From: Psychromonas sp. Urea-02u-13
Lineage (GTDB): Bacteria; Pseudomonadota; Gammaproteobacteria; Enterobacterales; Psychromonadaceae
NCBI RefSeq assembly: GCF_002835995.1
Contig: NZ_PJBZ01000071.1
Location: forward strand, 1-40,746
DNA: 40,746 bases
Reading direction: 5' to 3'
This document shows, one piece after another, positions 1 to 8,782 of this stretch. Numbering within the stretch: the first letter of the stretch is position 1; every line of letters begins with the position of its first letter. The position numbers and the translations under genes are program-made. The notes under the pieces are model-generated. The model was not told where the DNA came from and did not search any database. It saw only the letters and a program-made list of their open reading frames with translations.

Positions 1-52
1 GATACATCTCTGCTAACTGTTCGGCATTGTTATTGTAGAAATTGGCGGACAT
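1..52 (-). CDS. N-terminal fragment of a probable SAM-dependent methyltransferase
   Basis: Seventeen codons are visible before the window edge, reading MSANFYNNNAEQLAEMY. A good ribosome binding site (AAGGT, five bases before the ATG) and a promoter-like pair upstream support a real start. The pattern FY-x-x-NA-x-x-LA-x-x-Y is typical of the first helix of small class I methyltransferases. With so little sequence the family call is tentative. The gene runs away from the McrBC locus on the same strand, downstream of a terminator-like hairpin, so it is probably a separate transcription unit. Confidence 0.5.
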   Translation of the reverse strand, partial: MSANFYNNNAEQLAEMY

Positions 53-80
53 AGTTACCTTGGCGTGATGACTTCAGAGC

Positions 81-110
81 ATTATATATACATTAAAATG
101 ATGCGAACAA
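81..110 (-). promoter_or_regulatory. Candidate sigma70 promoter for the gene leaving the left edge
   Basis: On the minus strand a TTGTTC -35 and a TATAAT -10 are separated by 18 bases and lie about 30 bases before the start codon at 52. A perfect 14-base palindrome, GATTGTTAACAATC, lies just upstream near 134-147 and could be an operator or part of a hairpin. Confidence 0.45.
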
Positions 111-178
111 TACTATCACTTTATAGTTAGATTTGATTGTTAACAATCTGATTTTTAGACAAAGAACATATTTTAAAC

Positions 179-230
179 AAACCTAATTATGCCCAGGGTT
201 CTCTTAAATATTCAGGGAATAATTAGGTTT
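179..230 (-). terminator. Terminator-like hairpin after mcrC
   Basis: A perfect 12-bp inverted repeat (AAACCTAATTAT with ATAATTAGGTTT) encloses a 28-base loop. It lies just beyond the mcrC stop codon and runs into TTTGTTT on the minus strand. The long loop makes it an imperfect intrinsic terminator, but the position fits. Confidence 0.5.
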
Positions 231-248
231 TTAAGTGAGTTAAATTTA

Positions 249-1619
249 TTAGAGAGCTTTACATTTTTTGTTATAGGCTAAATGTAGAGAGGGAGATTCA
301 TCAGGCCACTGAATACGTTCTTCATCCTTTACGCCTACGGATAAGTCTACCGGCACAATCCACAAATTCAGTTTCTCTTCGGCTTCTGGATTAAAGCAGA
401 AACTCGATTGTATCGCTTGTGTGAAGTCTTCTGATTGCGGATAAAGTAAGAACATATCCCCTTTTCCTGATAAGTATTTATGGCCATAAGCAAACATCTG
501 GTAGAAGTCAGATTGTGAAAGACCATATTTAGCCGTGCCATTATCTTTCGATTGTTCGAGTAGTTTCCACTTTGTATCTAACACTACTTTTGTTTCATTA
601 TCTTTTTCAATAATCAAATCGGGCTTTAATCTAAACCAATGCTGTTCAGCATGTTTTACAAGCGATTTAGACTGTACTTGCTCTTTTAGCTGGTAACCAT
701 TAGCAACCTGTTTGCGTAGGATGTTAGCAACATAAGATTCGAAGACCGCTTCCATTGGGAATAACAAAGATGGCGCATGATTTTTGCCCTTCATGCTTTG
801 TGGTGAAAAACCCTCTAAAATCAACTGAGCCCAGTTAAGTGGTCGCTTATAGTAGTCCATCCCCCGGTCTAACTTCATGCGGGTAAAATCGAGTTTATAA
901 TCTTTACTGACGGGTACATCTGTAAAAACAAACTTTAGCTCTTGTAATAGCTTTTGATTATTAGCTGATCGGGTATATTTATTGATGCAAACAAGTGCGC
1001 TATGCAATAATCGATTCGCCGGTCTGTCCTGCAAAAACTCATCATATTCAACATAGAACTTATGTTTGTTAATGAAGTTATGACGAACTTGTTTACCTAT
1101 ATTCAACTTGCCTTTTAAGTAAGCTAGATTATCCTCTCGCGCAACATAATCACTGCGTAAACCTCGCTTTATCAAGGTATTTACCGTTTCTAAAAACTGT
1201 GTGATAAACACTTCTAATAATGGCATTTTCTGGCTAGCGATACTGGCAGCTTGTGTTTCTATATGGCGAAAACCTTTTAAGCTTTTCAACATCATTAACA
1301 GCGCGCTTCGGGCCTCCTGCTTGTTCTTATTGCTATCGCCCCCCTGCTTGCCTACTTTAGGTAACACTTCAATTTGAGTATTATCCGGGGTAAAAATCAC
1401 CCCGGCGTAGTTTTGCACCTGTAATACTTCTAGCCCATTAAAGCGACACGGCTTCAATAAACGACTTTCCTCATCCATCTGTAAACTTAATTGCTTTAGA
1501 TAGTGAAAAGCCACATCGCTGACAACTTTAATATTTTCAGCTGCATTTTGAGTTCCTTGCTTTTCATTCACAAGGTACTCAAATTCAAACAAGCTAATGG
1601 TATTATTCATTTTGGTCAT
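249..1619 (-). CDS. mcrC: McrC-type endonuclease subunit of a McrBC restriction system
   Basis: This 456-residue protein resembles the McrBC 5-methylcytosine restriction component McrC. McrC is recruited by the McrB GTPase ring and supplies the PD-(D/E)xK nuclease that cuts modified DNA. The C-terminal third carries the expected catalytic pattern: PDLII, then DTKWK about a dozen residues later. The N-terminal part matches the McrC region that contacts McrB by position only. The gene overlaps the end of the upstream mcrB by 17 bases; a second ATG at 1610 would give an 8-base overlap. Neither start has a strong Shine-Dalgarno sequence, so translational coupling is likely. It is the only McrC in the window although two McrB genes lie upstream. 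Only the modified-base or motif specificity is unknown. Confidence 0.88.
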   Translation of the reverse strand: MTKMNNTISLFEFEYLVNEKQGTQNAAENIKVVSDVAFHYLKQLSLQMDEESRLLKPCRFNGLEVLQVQNYAGVIFTPDNTQIEVLPKVGKQGGDSNKNKQEARSALLMMLKSLKGFRHIETQAASIASQKMPLLEVFITQFLETVNTLIKRGLRSDYVAREDNLAYLKGKLNIGKQVRHNFINKHKFYVEYDEFLQDRPANRLLHSALVCINKYTRSANNQKLLQELKFVFTDVPVSKDYKLDFTRMKLDRGMDYYKRPLNWAQLILEGFSPQSMKGKNHAPSLLFPMEAVFESYVANILRKQVANGYQLKEQVQSKSLVKHAEQHWFRLKPDLIIEKDNETKVVLDTKWKLLEQSKDNGTAKYGLSQSDFYQMFAYGHKYLSGKGDMFLLYPQSEDFTQAIQSSFCFNPEAEEKLNLWIVPVDLSVGVKDEERIQWPDESPSLHLAYNKKCKAL

Positions 1620-3732
1620 CAGCTTTGGTCACATTTTTAGGAGCATAAATAGCTTGGTAAGCCTTTTTATTTGACCAAACAGGCGCCGTAAATTCAGCTA
1701 AAGCATATTGCTTTTCAGGTTGACCAAATTCCTCCGATTGATATTCTTTACCAAATAATTTGGTATAGGTAATCAACTCTTCTTTAACAAACTGTAAACT
1801 TGAATGTTTACTTTTTTGATTATCACCGAGCACCAAACTTATTTTATTCCAATCATCGTAAAAATACTCTTCAAGCAAAGGAATGATTTTATTTTGGAAA
1901 GCTGACTGTAGTTCAATAAATGCCTCATTTTCATTACCCGCTACCATGGCGTTATACGCAGGAAAGAAGAATGCATGACCTAAGGTATGTTCGCGATCAT
2001 GAAGCACTTCAATGCGCTTATTTAACTTGGTGAGTAGCTCTGTTAGGTTAATGCCCTTTATCACACCACACTCATCATCAAACAAGGCAGGTTTTGGCAT
2101 CATCTCTTTAAAGTCAAAACGGCGACGTAATGCAGTGTCCATCATTGCTAATGAACGGTCAGCGGTATTCATTGTGCCGATGATATGCAGGTTATTGGGC
2201 ACAGAGAATGGTTTGCTAGAATTTGGCAATACTACTTCTATTGCTTCATCATTTCCGGCACGTTTAGAGGGCTCGATTAACGTGATCAATTCACCAAATA
2301 TTTTAGAAATGTTACCGCGATTTATTTCATCGATAACAAGTACATAATTTACTAATTCAACATTGACTTCAGGCTTAGCAATACTTACGCCTGACTCAGC
2401 CAAATGCTTAACGACACTAGGCACTGATAAACGAGATAGCGGGGTACAGGTTTTTAAGTCAAAAGCAGTATCACCATTCAATGATTTAAAATCAACGTTA
2501 ACCCCTTCTGCTAACCAAGTTACCTTTCGATGATGGCAATAATCATTTCGTGATGGTAAGCCTTTCTCTATGAATTCATAATCGCCAGCAACAACACCGA
2601 TTGCCTCCACAGAGGTTTTGCTATTGATACATAAAACAAGATCACCTTCTGTCATTACATCAGAGAAGTACTCTAATGTTTTAAGATCGTTTTTCCCTAG
2701 CGTATTGTAATAATCGTTTTTATATTCCGCGCCGAGATCTCCAGTGTCACCCCAACCAATTGCGGCAATATTATTCTCTAAACAGAACGTTTTTGCAGGG
2801 TTAGTCTGTGCGCTCTCAATAGATAATTTCCATACTCGCCCGCTAGTATTAATATTTTTATCAACATCCAGTTCTGGAGAAGAAGCAGATTCACAAATTG
2901 ATTTGAAAATGCCATCTTTCACTTTATATGAGATCTGGTTGTCTTCGTTGGTTTCAGCTTTTAAGCCTTCTACGAACTCTTCATAACCATAACTTTGGTG
3001 GAAAGTGACAAATCGAATGTGTCCTGATTTACTTAGCTTATTGTATTTAGCTGTTAACTCTTTTCGCTGCGTCGGGGTTGTCCCCGCTTTCGCGTCAATG
3101 TTTAACGATGCGTAAAACTGTGGCTCAGCGGCTTTCACTGCGGCTTCAATCGTATGGTAGGTTTTCCCTGTACCTGGAGGGCCGAACAGAATTTGATTTA
3201 GCGGTGCGATACTATTTAATTTAGTCACTTCACTACCTTCTATAACTTCACTTGCATTATCAGAAAAGAACTTTTCGATATTTAATAAATCTGTTTGGCA
3301 AAATGTTTCAAATTTATCTTTAATTATTCTTAATAATGTAGTTATTTCTGTTTCTAGGGTAGATGTATGATTTATTAATCTAGTGCCATAAAGAACGCTC
3401 CATTCACTAGATAGAGTCGCCTGCCTTTTATTAAATAAATCATTTTCAGCAGTTAAATTGTAAATACGTATTCTGGATGATTCTTCAGCAGGTCGAATAT
3501 GTAGATTTACATCTAAATAGTTTTCTCTGTTATCAAATTGAAACACGAGTAATCTTTTAGATGGATCTCTTCCATCATCAGTTTGATTGATGAGGTCATC
3601 AAGCTTTGTTGATACAAAGCGAGTGGTGGTCACTCCATCACCAACACCAACAAGTTCGAGCCCCTCATTTTCACCTATCAATTTCTTGATGTATTCTTTA
3701 ATTTCTCTTATCAATGTTTCTCTGTTTATCAT
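1603..3732 (-). CDS. mcrB: McrB-type AAA+ GTPase with an EVE-like domain inside the AAA core
   Basis: This 709-residue motor subunit should form a GTP-hydrolysing hexamer that translocates DNA and activates McrC. Walker A is GPPGTGKT at 184-191, the Walker B region is VLVIDEINR at 464-472, the McrB signature MNTADRS is at 521-527 and an arginine cluster RRR is at 536-538. Residues 1-170 form an unrecognised N-terminal domain, presumably for target recognition. Between Walker A and Walker B, residues about 288-462, sits an extra domain with EVE/PUA-like features (NIAAIGWGDTGDL, then EGDLVLCIN and YCHHRKVTWL). EVE domains of this kind bind modified bases in related proteins. The C-terminal half is nearly identical to the neighbouring paralogue. 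Start: ATG preceded by AGAGAG. Confidence 0.87.
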   Translation of the reverse strand: MINRETLIREIKEYIKKLIGENEGLELVGVGDGVTTTRFVSTKLDDLINQTDDGRDPSKRLLVFQFDNRENYLDVNLHIRPAEESSRIRIYNLTAENDLFNKRQATLSSEWSVLYGTRLINHTSTLETEITTLLRIIKDKFETFCQTDLLNIEKFFSDNASEVIEGSEVTKLNSIAPLNQILFGPPGTGKTYHTIEAAVKAAEPQFYASLNIDAKAGTTPTQRKELTAKYNKLSKSGHIRFVTFHQSYGYEEFVEGLKAETNEDNQISYKVKDGIFKSICESASSPELDVDKNINTSGRVWKLSIESAQTNPAKTFCLENNIAAIGWGDTGDLGAEYKNDYYNTLGKNDLKTLEYFSDVMTEGDLVLCINSKTSVEAIGVVAGDYEFIEKGLPSRNDYCHHRKVTWLAEGVNVDFKSLNGDTAFDLKTCTPLSRLSVPSVVKHLAESGVSIAKPEVNVELVNYVLVIDEINRGNISKIFGELITLIEPSKRAGNDEAIEVVLPNSSKPFSVPNNLHIIGTMNTADRSLAMMDTALRRRFDFKEMMPKPALFDDECGVIKGINLTELLTKLNKRIEVLHDREHTLGHAFFFPAYNAMVAGNENEAFIELQSAFQNKIIPLLEEYFYDDWNKISLVLGDNQKSKHSSLQFVKEELITYTKLFGKEYQSEEFGQPEKQYALAEFTAPVWSNKKAYQAIYAPKNVTKADDQNE

Positions 3733-3803
3733 TTATTTACTCTCTAATACTATTTAAAAAAAACACTCTGTACTTTATAAATTGCGTCTTAATATTTCTT
3801 CGT

Positions 3804-3837
3804 AATGAAGAATGAAACTTTAATTTCATTCTTCATT
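3804..3837. repeat. Perfect 14-bp inverted repeat between the two mcrB genes
   Basis: AATGAAGAATGAAA is followed after six bases by its exact reverse complement. The hairpin covers the stop codon of a 24-residue small gene. No long T run follows on either strand, so it may be a weak terminator, an RNA-stability element or an operator. Confidence 0.5.
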
Positions 3838-3910
3838 AATTTTGGAAGTTTTGAATAAAAGAATCAGCATGATGAAATTGTTGCTCAATTTGGTCATTTG
3901 TTAAAATCAT
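3836..3910 (-). CDS. Possible 24-residue small protein between the mcrB genes
   Basis: The frame starts at an ATG with a strong ribosome binding site (AAGGA, seven bases upstream) and encodes MILTNDQIEQQFHHADSFIQ followed by NFQN. The peptide is polar and probably helical. No family is recognised. It may be a real small gene in the mcr operon, or the 5-prime remnant of a larger gene lost when the mcrB paralogues recombined. It lies in the 250-base gap between the two mcrB genes and ends inside a perfect hairpin. Confidence 0.35.
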   Translation of the reverse strand: MILTNDQIEQQFHHADSFIQNFQN

Positions 3911-3983
3911 CTAGTTTTCCTTTAATCAATAACTTTGCGCAACAATACTTCATTTTTATCTTTGCCTTTTATTAGTCATCCCC

Positions 3984-6101
3984 TTACTTATCAGCAGTAG
4001 CATAGATAGCTTGGTAAGCTTGATTATTTGACCAAACAGAATCACTAAATTCAGCTAAAGCATATTGCTTTTCAGGTTGACCAAATTCATCCGATTGATA
4101 GTCACCACCAAATAGGTCGTTATATTCAATTTTTTGCTCTTGAACAAACTTCAAATCAGACGGTTTTATTCTTTGGTTATCACCAAGCACCAAGCTTATT
4201 TTGTTCCAATCATCGTAAAAGTATTCTTCAAGCAGAGGGATAATTTTATTTTGAAAAGCAGACTGTAATTCAATAAATGCCTCATTTTCATTACCCGCTA
4301 CCATGGCGTTATACGCAGGAAATAAGAATGCATGGCCTAAGGTATGTTCGCGATCATGAAGTACTTCAATACGCTTATTTAGCGTAGTCAGTAACTCTGT
4401 TAGGTTAATGCCCTTTATCACACCACACTCATCATCAAACAAGGCTGGTTTTGGCATCATCTCTTTAAAGTCAAAACGGCGACGTAAAGCAGTGTCCATC
4501 ATTGCTAATGAACGGTCAGCGGTATTCATTGTGCCGATGATATGCAGGTTATTGGGCACAGAGAATGGCTTGCTAGAATTGGGCAATACTACTTCTATTG
4601 CTTCATCATTTCCGGCACGTTTAGAGGGCTCGATTAACGTGATCAATTCACCAAATATTTTAGAAATGTTACCGCGATTTATTTCATCGATAATGAGGAC
4701 ATATTTTTTAGGCTTACCTGTTTCATCTAAATCTGCATTTCTTGCATCTTCACAGATTTTTTTAAAAATTCCAGATTCAACGTCATAAGAGATTTCACCG
4801 TCTGTTGAATTAGCTTTTAATCCCTCAACAAACTCTTCGTAACCATAACTTTGGTGAAAAGTAACAAATTGAATCTGTTTTTCTGCAATAAGTTGCTGAT
4901 ATTTATCTGTTAATAATTGACGAAAAACACTACAGCACCCTCTGATTGTATTACCTTCATTTTGCACAGCTTCTTTAGTTACACCGTCAAACACTGCGTA
5001 ACTTTCAGGCTCAGCAGCTTTGACTGCGGCTTCAATCGTATGGTAGGTTTTACCCGTCCCAGGAGGACCAAAAAGAATTTCGTTAAGTGGGGATTTTGAA
5101 GTAACTTTATATTTATTTTCAGGTGACGCTGGCATATTTTGTTCCGATGTTTTTTGTCTGTTTTTATCAAACCAATGTTCAAGAAGCTTGATTATTAGAG
5201 GTAAGTTTTCATCGTTGATATTTACCTTAAACCAGCTTCCCTCTTGTAAAAACGTCAAACCTTCTGACTTTGCTAACTCAGAAATATTCCCGTAAAAATC
5301 AATACGTTTCACAAGCACTGCAATTAAATTAAACTCGATTGTCATTGCATCTTTTATTATTTTAAAACCACCAAGATTTTGATTATCTGCCTTAAATAAC
5401 ATTTGGTTTGATTGATTTGAGCCACAACTTACACTGCTTATATCATTTGCCTCTAGCTTTAGCTGTTTCATTAAATTAAGAAACATTCTCTTTAACTTAA
5501 TAAAAGACTCAAGGTTTTCTTTTGCCGTAAATATTTCATCTAATTTGGTCCAGAAATCGAGAGAAACTTTTTCAGGAATAGCTTCCTTAGCTAGAATATC
5601 AACCCAACACTTAGATAAAGTATTGAACTGAATATTGCAGATGCTATTTTTAAAGTCACTTATAAAGTCTTGGTTATCAATTTGATCAAATTTATAACGT
5701 AGTAAATCTTTTTCTTGGATTAACTCACTATGCTTACCAGCCAGATTATTAAGCTCTGAAAATATATTTATTGCGCCTCTTTTCAAGGAAACCCTGATAC
5801 CCACTTCTCGAGTTAACTGGATCTCAAATAACCACACTTCATCAACGTATATCTTTAATTTTTTATCTTCAGAACCGATATACACATTTGAAAAGCGTAT
5901 TACTAATTCTTCGATAATTGGTAATACCTGGTTTTTAATAACTTCTTTGGCAGTATTGTTTTTGAATAAATTCAGCTTGAAATTTTCAGTTAAAGCAGTG
6001 TTCTTCCATAACGAAACACCTAATTTTTCAATATCACTTAAGATATCTGTTGTTTGATATAGTTGATCAGAGCCTTCATCGAAACCGTTTATTTCTGTCA
6101 T
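3984..6101 (-). CDS. Second McrB-type AAA+ GTPase with a different N-terminal domain
   Basis: This 705-residue paralogue of the downstream mcrB has Walker A at about 345-352 (GPPGTGKT), IDEINR at about 470-475 and the same MNTADRS signature, but lacks the EVE-like insert. Its first 330 residues are unrelated to those of the paralogue and are not recognised; they probably define a different target. From Walker B onward the two proteins are almost identical, also at DNA level. The start at 6101 is preferred because AGGA lies six bases before it; the in-frame ATG eight codons upstream has no such signal. It is the first large gene of the mcr locus and may share the single McrC. Confidence 0.83.
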   Translation of the reverse strand: MTEINGFDEGSDQLYQTTDILSDIEKLGVSLWKNTALTENFKLNLFKNNTAKEVIKNQVLPIIEELVIRFSNVYIGSEDKKLKIYVDEVWLFEIQLTREVGIRVSLKRGAINIFSELNNLAGKHSELIQEKDLLRYKFDQIDNQDFISDFKNSICNIQFNTLSKCWVDILAKEAIPEKVSLDFWTKLDEIFTAKENLESFIKLKRMFLNLMKQLKLEANDISSVSCGSNQSNQMLFKADNQNLGGFKIIKDAMTIEFNLIAVLVKRIDFYGNISELAKSEGLTFLQEGSWFKVNINDENLPLIIKLLEHWFDKNRQKTSEQNMPASPENKYKVTSKSPLNEILFGPPGTGKTYHTIEAAVKAAEPESYAVFDGVTKEAVQNEGNTIRGCCSVFRQLLTDKYQQLIAEKQIQFVTFHQSYGYEEFVEGLKANSTDGEISYDVESGIFKKICEDARNADLDETGKPKKYVLIIDEINRGNISKIFGELITLIEPSKRAGNDEAIEVVLPNSSKPFSVPNNLHIIGTMNTADRSLAMMDTALRRRFDFKEMMPKPALFDDECGVIKGINLTELLTTLNKRIEVLHDREHTLGHAFLFPAYNAMVAGNENEAFIELQSAFQNKIIPLLEEYFYDDWNKISLVLGDNQRIKPSDLKFVQEQKIEYNDLFGGDYQSDEFGQPEKQYALAEFSDSVWSNNQAYQAIYATADK

Positions 6102-6317
6102 GTTATTCCTATAGATTAAAAGCAATTATTTACATGTCTAATTTAAAGCTTGTGACTTACCACATAGGGATCTGAAAGTGCCTAATACAAAACCAAGATA
6201 AGTTTCCCTGAATGCTATTGGGAGTAAATAGAAGTGTATCGCCACAAAAATACACTGAACTTTATAAGCCGTGAATTATACACAAAATCACAATAATCGC
6301 TTAACTTTCAAATGGAC

Positions 6318-6464
6318 CTACTTAATCTCTTTCGTTTGACGCCAAGCCATCACAACATGCTCTTCTTTGATGCGTTTTTTAGCATCTCCAGAATCGCGAG
6401 CGAATACACGTACGCGACAGCTACGGCCTTTTTCTCCAGTAAAATCGACGATGTACTCTTTCAT
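6318..6464 (-). CDS. Small 48-residue hypothetical protein
   Basis: A 48-residue frame starts MKEYIVDFTGEKGRSCRVRV and continues with a basic, helical C-terminus (DAKKRIKEEHVV, then AWRQTKEIK). A good Shine-Dalgarno (GAGGA, six bases before ATG) and protein-like composition support it; the opposite-strand frame lacks such support. The pattern suggests two beta strands followed by a helix. No family is recognised and no function is proposed. It is the gene nearest the divergently transcribed WYL regulator and precedes mcrB on the same strand, so it may be the first gene of the mcr unit or may stand alone. Confidence 0.6.
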   Translation of the reverse strand: MKEYIVDFTGEKGRSCRVRVFARDSGDAKKRIKEEHVVMAWRQTKEIK

Positions 6465-6609
6465 ATTTATTCCTCATTATTCTTTAAAGGGTTAGCGCTT
6501 AATTAGAAAAAATAAGATACCAAACAAAGACGACAACCGGTGACGCAACATGATAAAGTACCGTGTAATTTATTAATTTTAATCACTCACATTCAATAAC
6601 GAGATATAG

Positions 6610-7599
6610 ATGCAAGTAGCTCAGCGCCATAAACATATTCTGCACTTCATACCTGAAGCGCCTAAATCTATTTCAGCCAAAGCGTTACGAGTGAAATACC
6701 AAGAAGATGCAGGGGATATAACCCTGAGAATGTTGCAGAGAGATTTGAATGAGTTATACGATACAGAAAGTAATATGATTAAAGAGAAAGTTGGGCAAGG
6801 TCTTTTTTGGTCATTTGAACCCGGCACTAAAACCTCACAATTAATGACACCTAGTTTGGCACTCGCCTTTAATATGTTTGCTGAATACGCACAGCATCTC
6901 TTGCCCTCCTCTGTTAATAAACAATTACAGGGGCAATTTAATCAAGCTCAGCGTGCTTTAACCGATCCAAAATTAGCATTATGGCAATCAAAAATAGCAA
7001 CGGCACCACCAGGGTTTCAATTACATAAAGCAGAGATAGATGAAGCAATATTAAATACCATTGAGCAGGCCATTATCGACCAGGCACAATTAAAAATTGT
7101 ATATCGAAACCGTCCCAAAAATTTTGTGCATCATGCAGCAAAAGAACGATTAATAAACCCGTTAGGTTTGGTGATCAGAGGTAATGTTTATTACCTGATT
7201 GCGCATACACCAGAAAACCAGGAAAGAGCTTTTGTGGTGCATAGAATGAGCAGTGCAGAAAGGAGTTATAACGAGGTGGTGTTTCCTACAGACTTTAATC
7301 TTCAAGCCTTTATGAAAAAGGGAGGCGGTGTATTTCCAACAGATGAATACGTTGATCTTGAACTAAAAGTGGACCGAAACCGCGGCCATCATTTATTAGA
7401 AACACCACTTTGTCCCAATCAAACTGTCAGTGAGTTTGATGAACAATACTTCATTATTAAAGCGAACTTACCTGTAAACCATGAATTGCATTGGTGGCTC
7501 ATGTCGATGGCTGATTTTACTGAAGTTATCGCCCCGCAATCTGTAAAAAAGAAAGTCATCGAGCACCTAAAAGATGCGATGAGTATGTATCATTTATAA
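6610..7599 (+). CDS. WYL-domain transcriptional regulator
   Basis: This 329-residue protein has an N-terminal winged helix-turn-helix (about residues 5-65, including LRMLQRDLNELYD) and a central WYL domain (about 140-245) with VYRNR, NPLGLVIRGNVYYLIAH and FVVHRMSSAE. WYL proteins bind DNA and sense nucleic acid or nucleotide ligands through the WYL fold; many regulate anti-phage loci (BrxR and CapW are examples). It is divergent from the small gene and the mcr locus, so controlling them is a reasonable inference. It ends one base from the convergent Sel1 gene. A GAGATATAG stretch before the ATG is a modest ribosome binding site. Confidence 0.85.
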   Translation: MQVAQRHKHILHFIPEAPKSISAKALRVKYQEDAGDITLRMLQRDLNELYDTESNMIKEKVGQGLFWSFEPGTKTSQLMTPSLALAFNMFAEYAQHLLPSSVNKQLQGQFNQAQRALTDPKLALWQSKIATAPPGFQLHKAEIDEAILNTIEQAIIDQAQLKIVYRNRPKNFVHHAAKERLINPLGLVIRGNVYYLIAHTPENQERAFVVHRMSSAERSYNEVVFPTDFNLQAFMKKGGGVFPTDEYVDLELKVDRNRGHHLLETPLCPNQTVSEFDEQYFIIKANLPVNHELHWWLMSMADFTEVIAPQSVKKKVIEHLKDAMSMYHL

Positions 7600-7600
7600 T

Positions 7601-8299
7601 TTACTCGGCATTCATGTCGGCATTAGCGCTACAGTGATGAAAAGAGGCTTCTACCACCAGCCAAGTCACATCAAGCGTCTCATCGTATGGTTCGTTTAAT
7701 ATGGAATGCTCGATAGCTAAAGACTGATATAACAGCTGCACATAGTTAAATGCATTTTCGTATTGGTCCGAATTTTCATAAAATAGCGCCAACTTGTGTC
7801 TCGCATCTGCACGGCTTTGTTCTAACCGTTGAATTAAATGTTTGTCTGTCGATGCATCGTTCACTAATTCTGATTCAAGATTCTCATACATGTACGCAAG
7901 CACGAGGTTAGAAATAACATCACCTGCTTCAGCACTTTCTCGATAAAGCGTGAGTGCTAATTGCGCGTCATCGTTCACACTCTTAACTTTCTGGTACTCC
8001 GCTCCCTGTATGCCTCGAATATTTTCATCATACGCCTTGGCAGACTGATACATTACGTTAGCTACCTGCTTGTCAAATTGCATCAGCCCATTACCGTTTT
8101 GATAGATAACGGTCAGTCTTGCTAGTGCTTTCTTTTCTCCACATTGAGCCGCTTTCACATAAGCATCCATCGCATTAACAGGGTTCTGTTTAACACCACG
8201 GCCACCTTCATAAAGTAAACCAAGATGATACAAAGCTACACTATTGCCTTGCTCTGATTTCAGCTTACATTTAATAAATACATTTTCTAACCAATTCAC
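7601..8299 (-). CDS. Sel1-like repeat protein
   Basis: This 232-residue protein contains Sel1/TPR-type helical hairpins. The clearest is residues 18-55 (ALYHLGLLYEGGRGV, then NAMDAYVKAAQCG), followed by more degenerate copies. Sel1 repeats are protein-binding scaffolds. There is no signal peptide, so it is probably cytoplasmic. The start is GTG with AGAGG six bases upstream. It points the same way as the larger HEPN-like/Sel1 gene, from which it is separated by a fold-back element, and is tail-to-tail with the WYL regulator. The partner is unknown. Confidence 0.7.
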   Translation of the reverse strand: MNWLENVFIKCKLKSEQGNSVALYHLGLLYEGGRGVKQNPVNAMDAYVKAAQCGEKKALARLTVIYQNGNGLMQFDKQVANVMYQSAKAYDENIRGIQGAEYQKVKSVNDDAQLALTLYRESAEAGDVISNLVLAYMYENLESELVNDASTDKHLIQRLEQSRADARHKLALFYENSDQYENAFNYVQLLYQSLAIEHSILNEPYDETLDVTWLVVEASFHHCSANADMNAE

Positions 8300-8394
8300 G
8301 CGGTACCTCTTTTTACTGTTAAATATTAATCATTGGATGATGATTGCCACAACCACATTAATGCATCGTGTACCGTATTGGTAATCACCTAAAT

Positions 8395-8437
8395 AGCATC
8401 ACGATCCAATCATATTAATGATTGGATCGTTGATGCT
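8395..8437. repeat. Long inverted repeat next to the fold-back element
   Basis: ACGATCCAATCAT (8401-8413) pairs perfectly with 8418-8430 across a four-base loop. The pairing extends by six more base pairs (AGCATC with GATGCT) past a single bulged base. It could act as a transcription terminator or be part of a repeat family. Confidence 0.5.
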
Positions 8438-8439
8438 GT

Positions 8440-8768
8440 TATACCCATGCTACTTCAACATGCAAAGTCAGCAAGGAAAATTGTGCCGAGATATCAGGCA
8501 TAAGATTGAAGCCTAGTCATTCTAAGTCGAAATTTTATAACGCCATAGTTTGGTACAAGTTGCCTTGCCCTACAGGGCGTAAGCTCGAAAACCAACTCGG
8601 CGTTACAACAATCGAAAAGTGAATAACAATAAGGGATTAACGTCTTTTTTTAATCCCTTATTGTTAGAAGGTTCACGTAATTAACGTTCGATAGGTTACC
8701 TCACGTTGTACCTGGAGCTGGTTATCGAGCTTATGCCTGACAAAGCATCTTGAGGTAACATGGGTATA
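8440..8768. mobile_element. MITE-like fold-back element, 329 bp
   Basis: The ends are imperfect terminal inverted repeats: both begin TATACCCATG and then match at about 26 of 32 positions. Inside lies a second inverted pair (TAAGCTCGAAAACC near 8579 against its complement near 8720-8733). A perfect 16-bp hairpin (8625-8640 with 8650-8665, AACAATAAGGGATTAA) lies nearer the right end. No coding frame is present. The outermost TA may be a target duplication. The element occupies the whole gap between two co-oriented Sel1-type genes. Confidence 0.5.
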
Positions 8769-8782
8769 GAGGTAAATAAAAA

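Noticed and set aside
6312..6506. 64-residue plus-strand frame upstream of the WYL regulator
   Set aside because: It is the antisense of a better supported 48-residue minus-strand gene with a good ribosome binding site.
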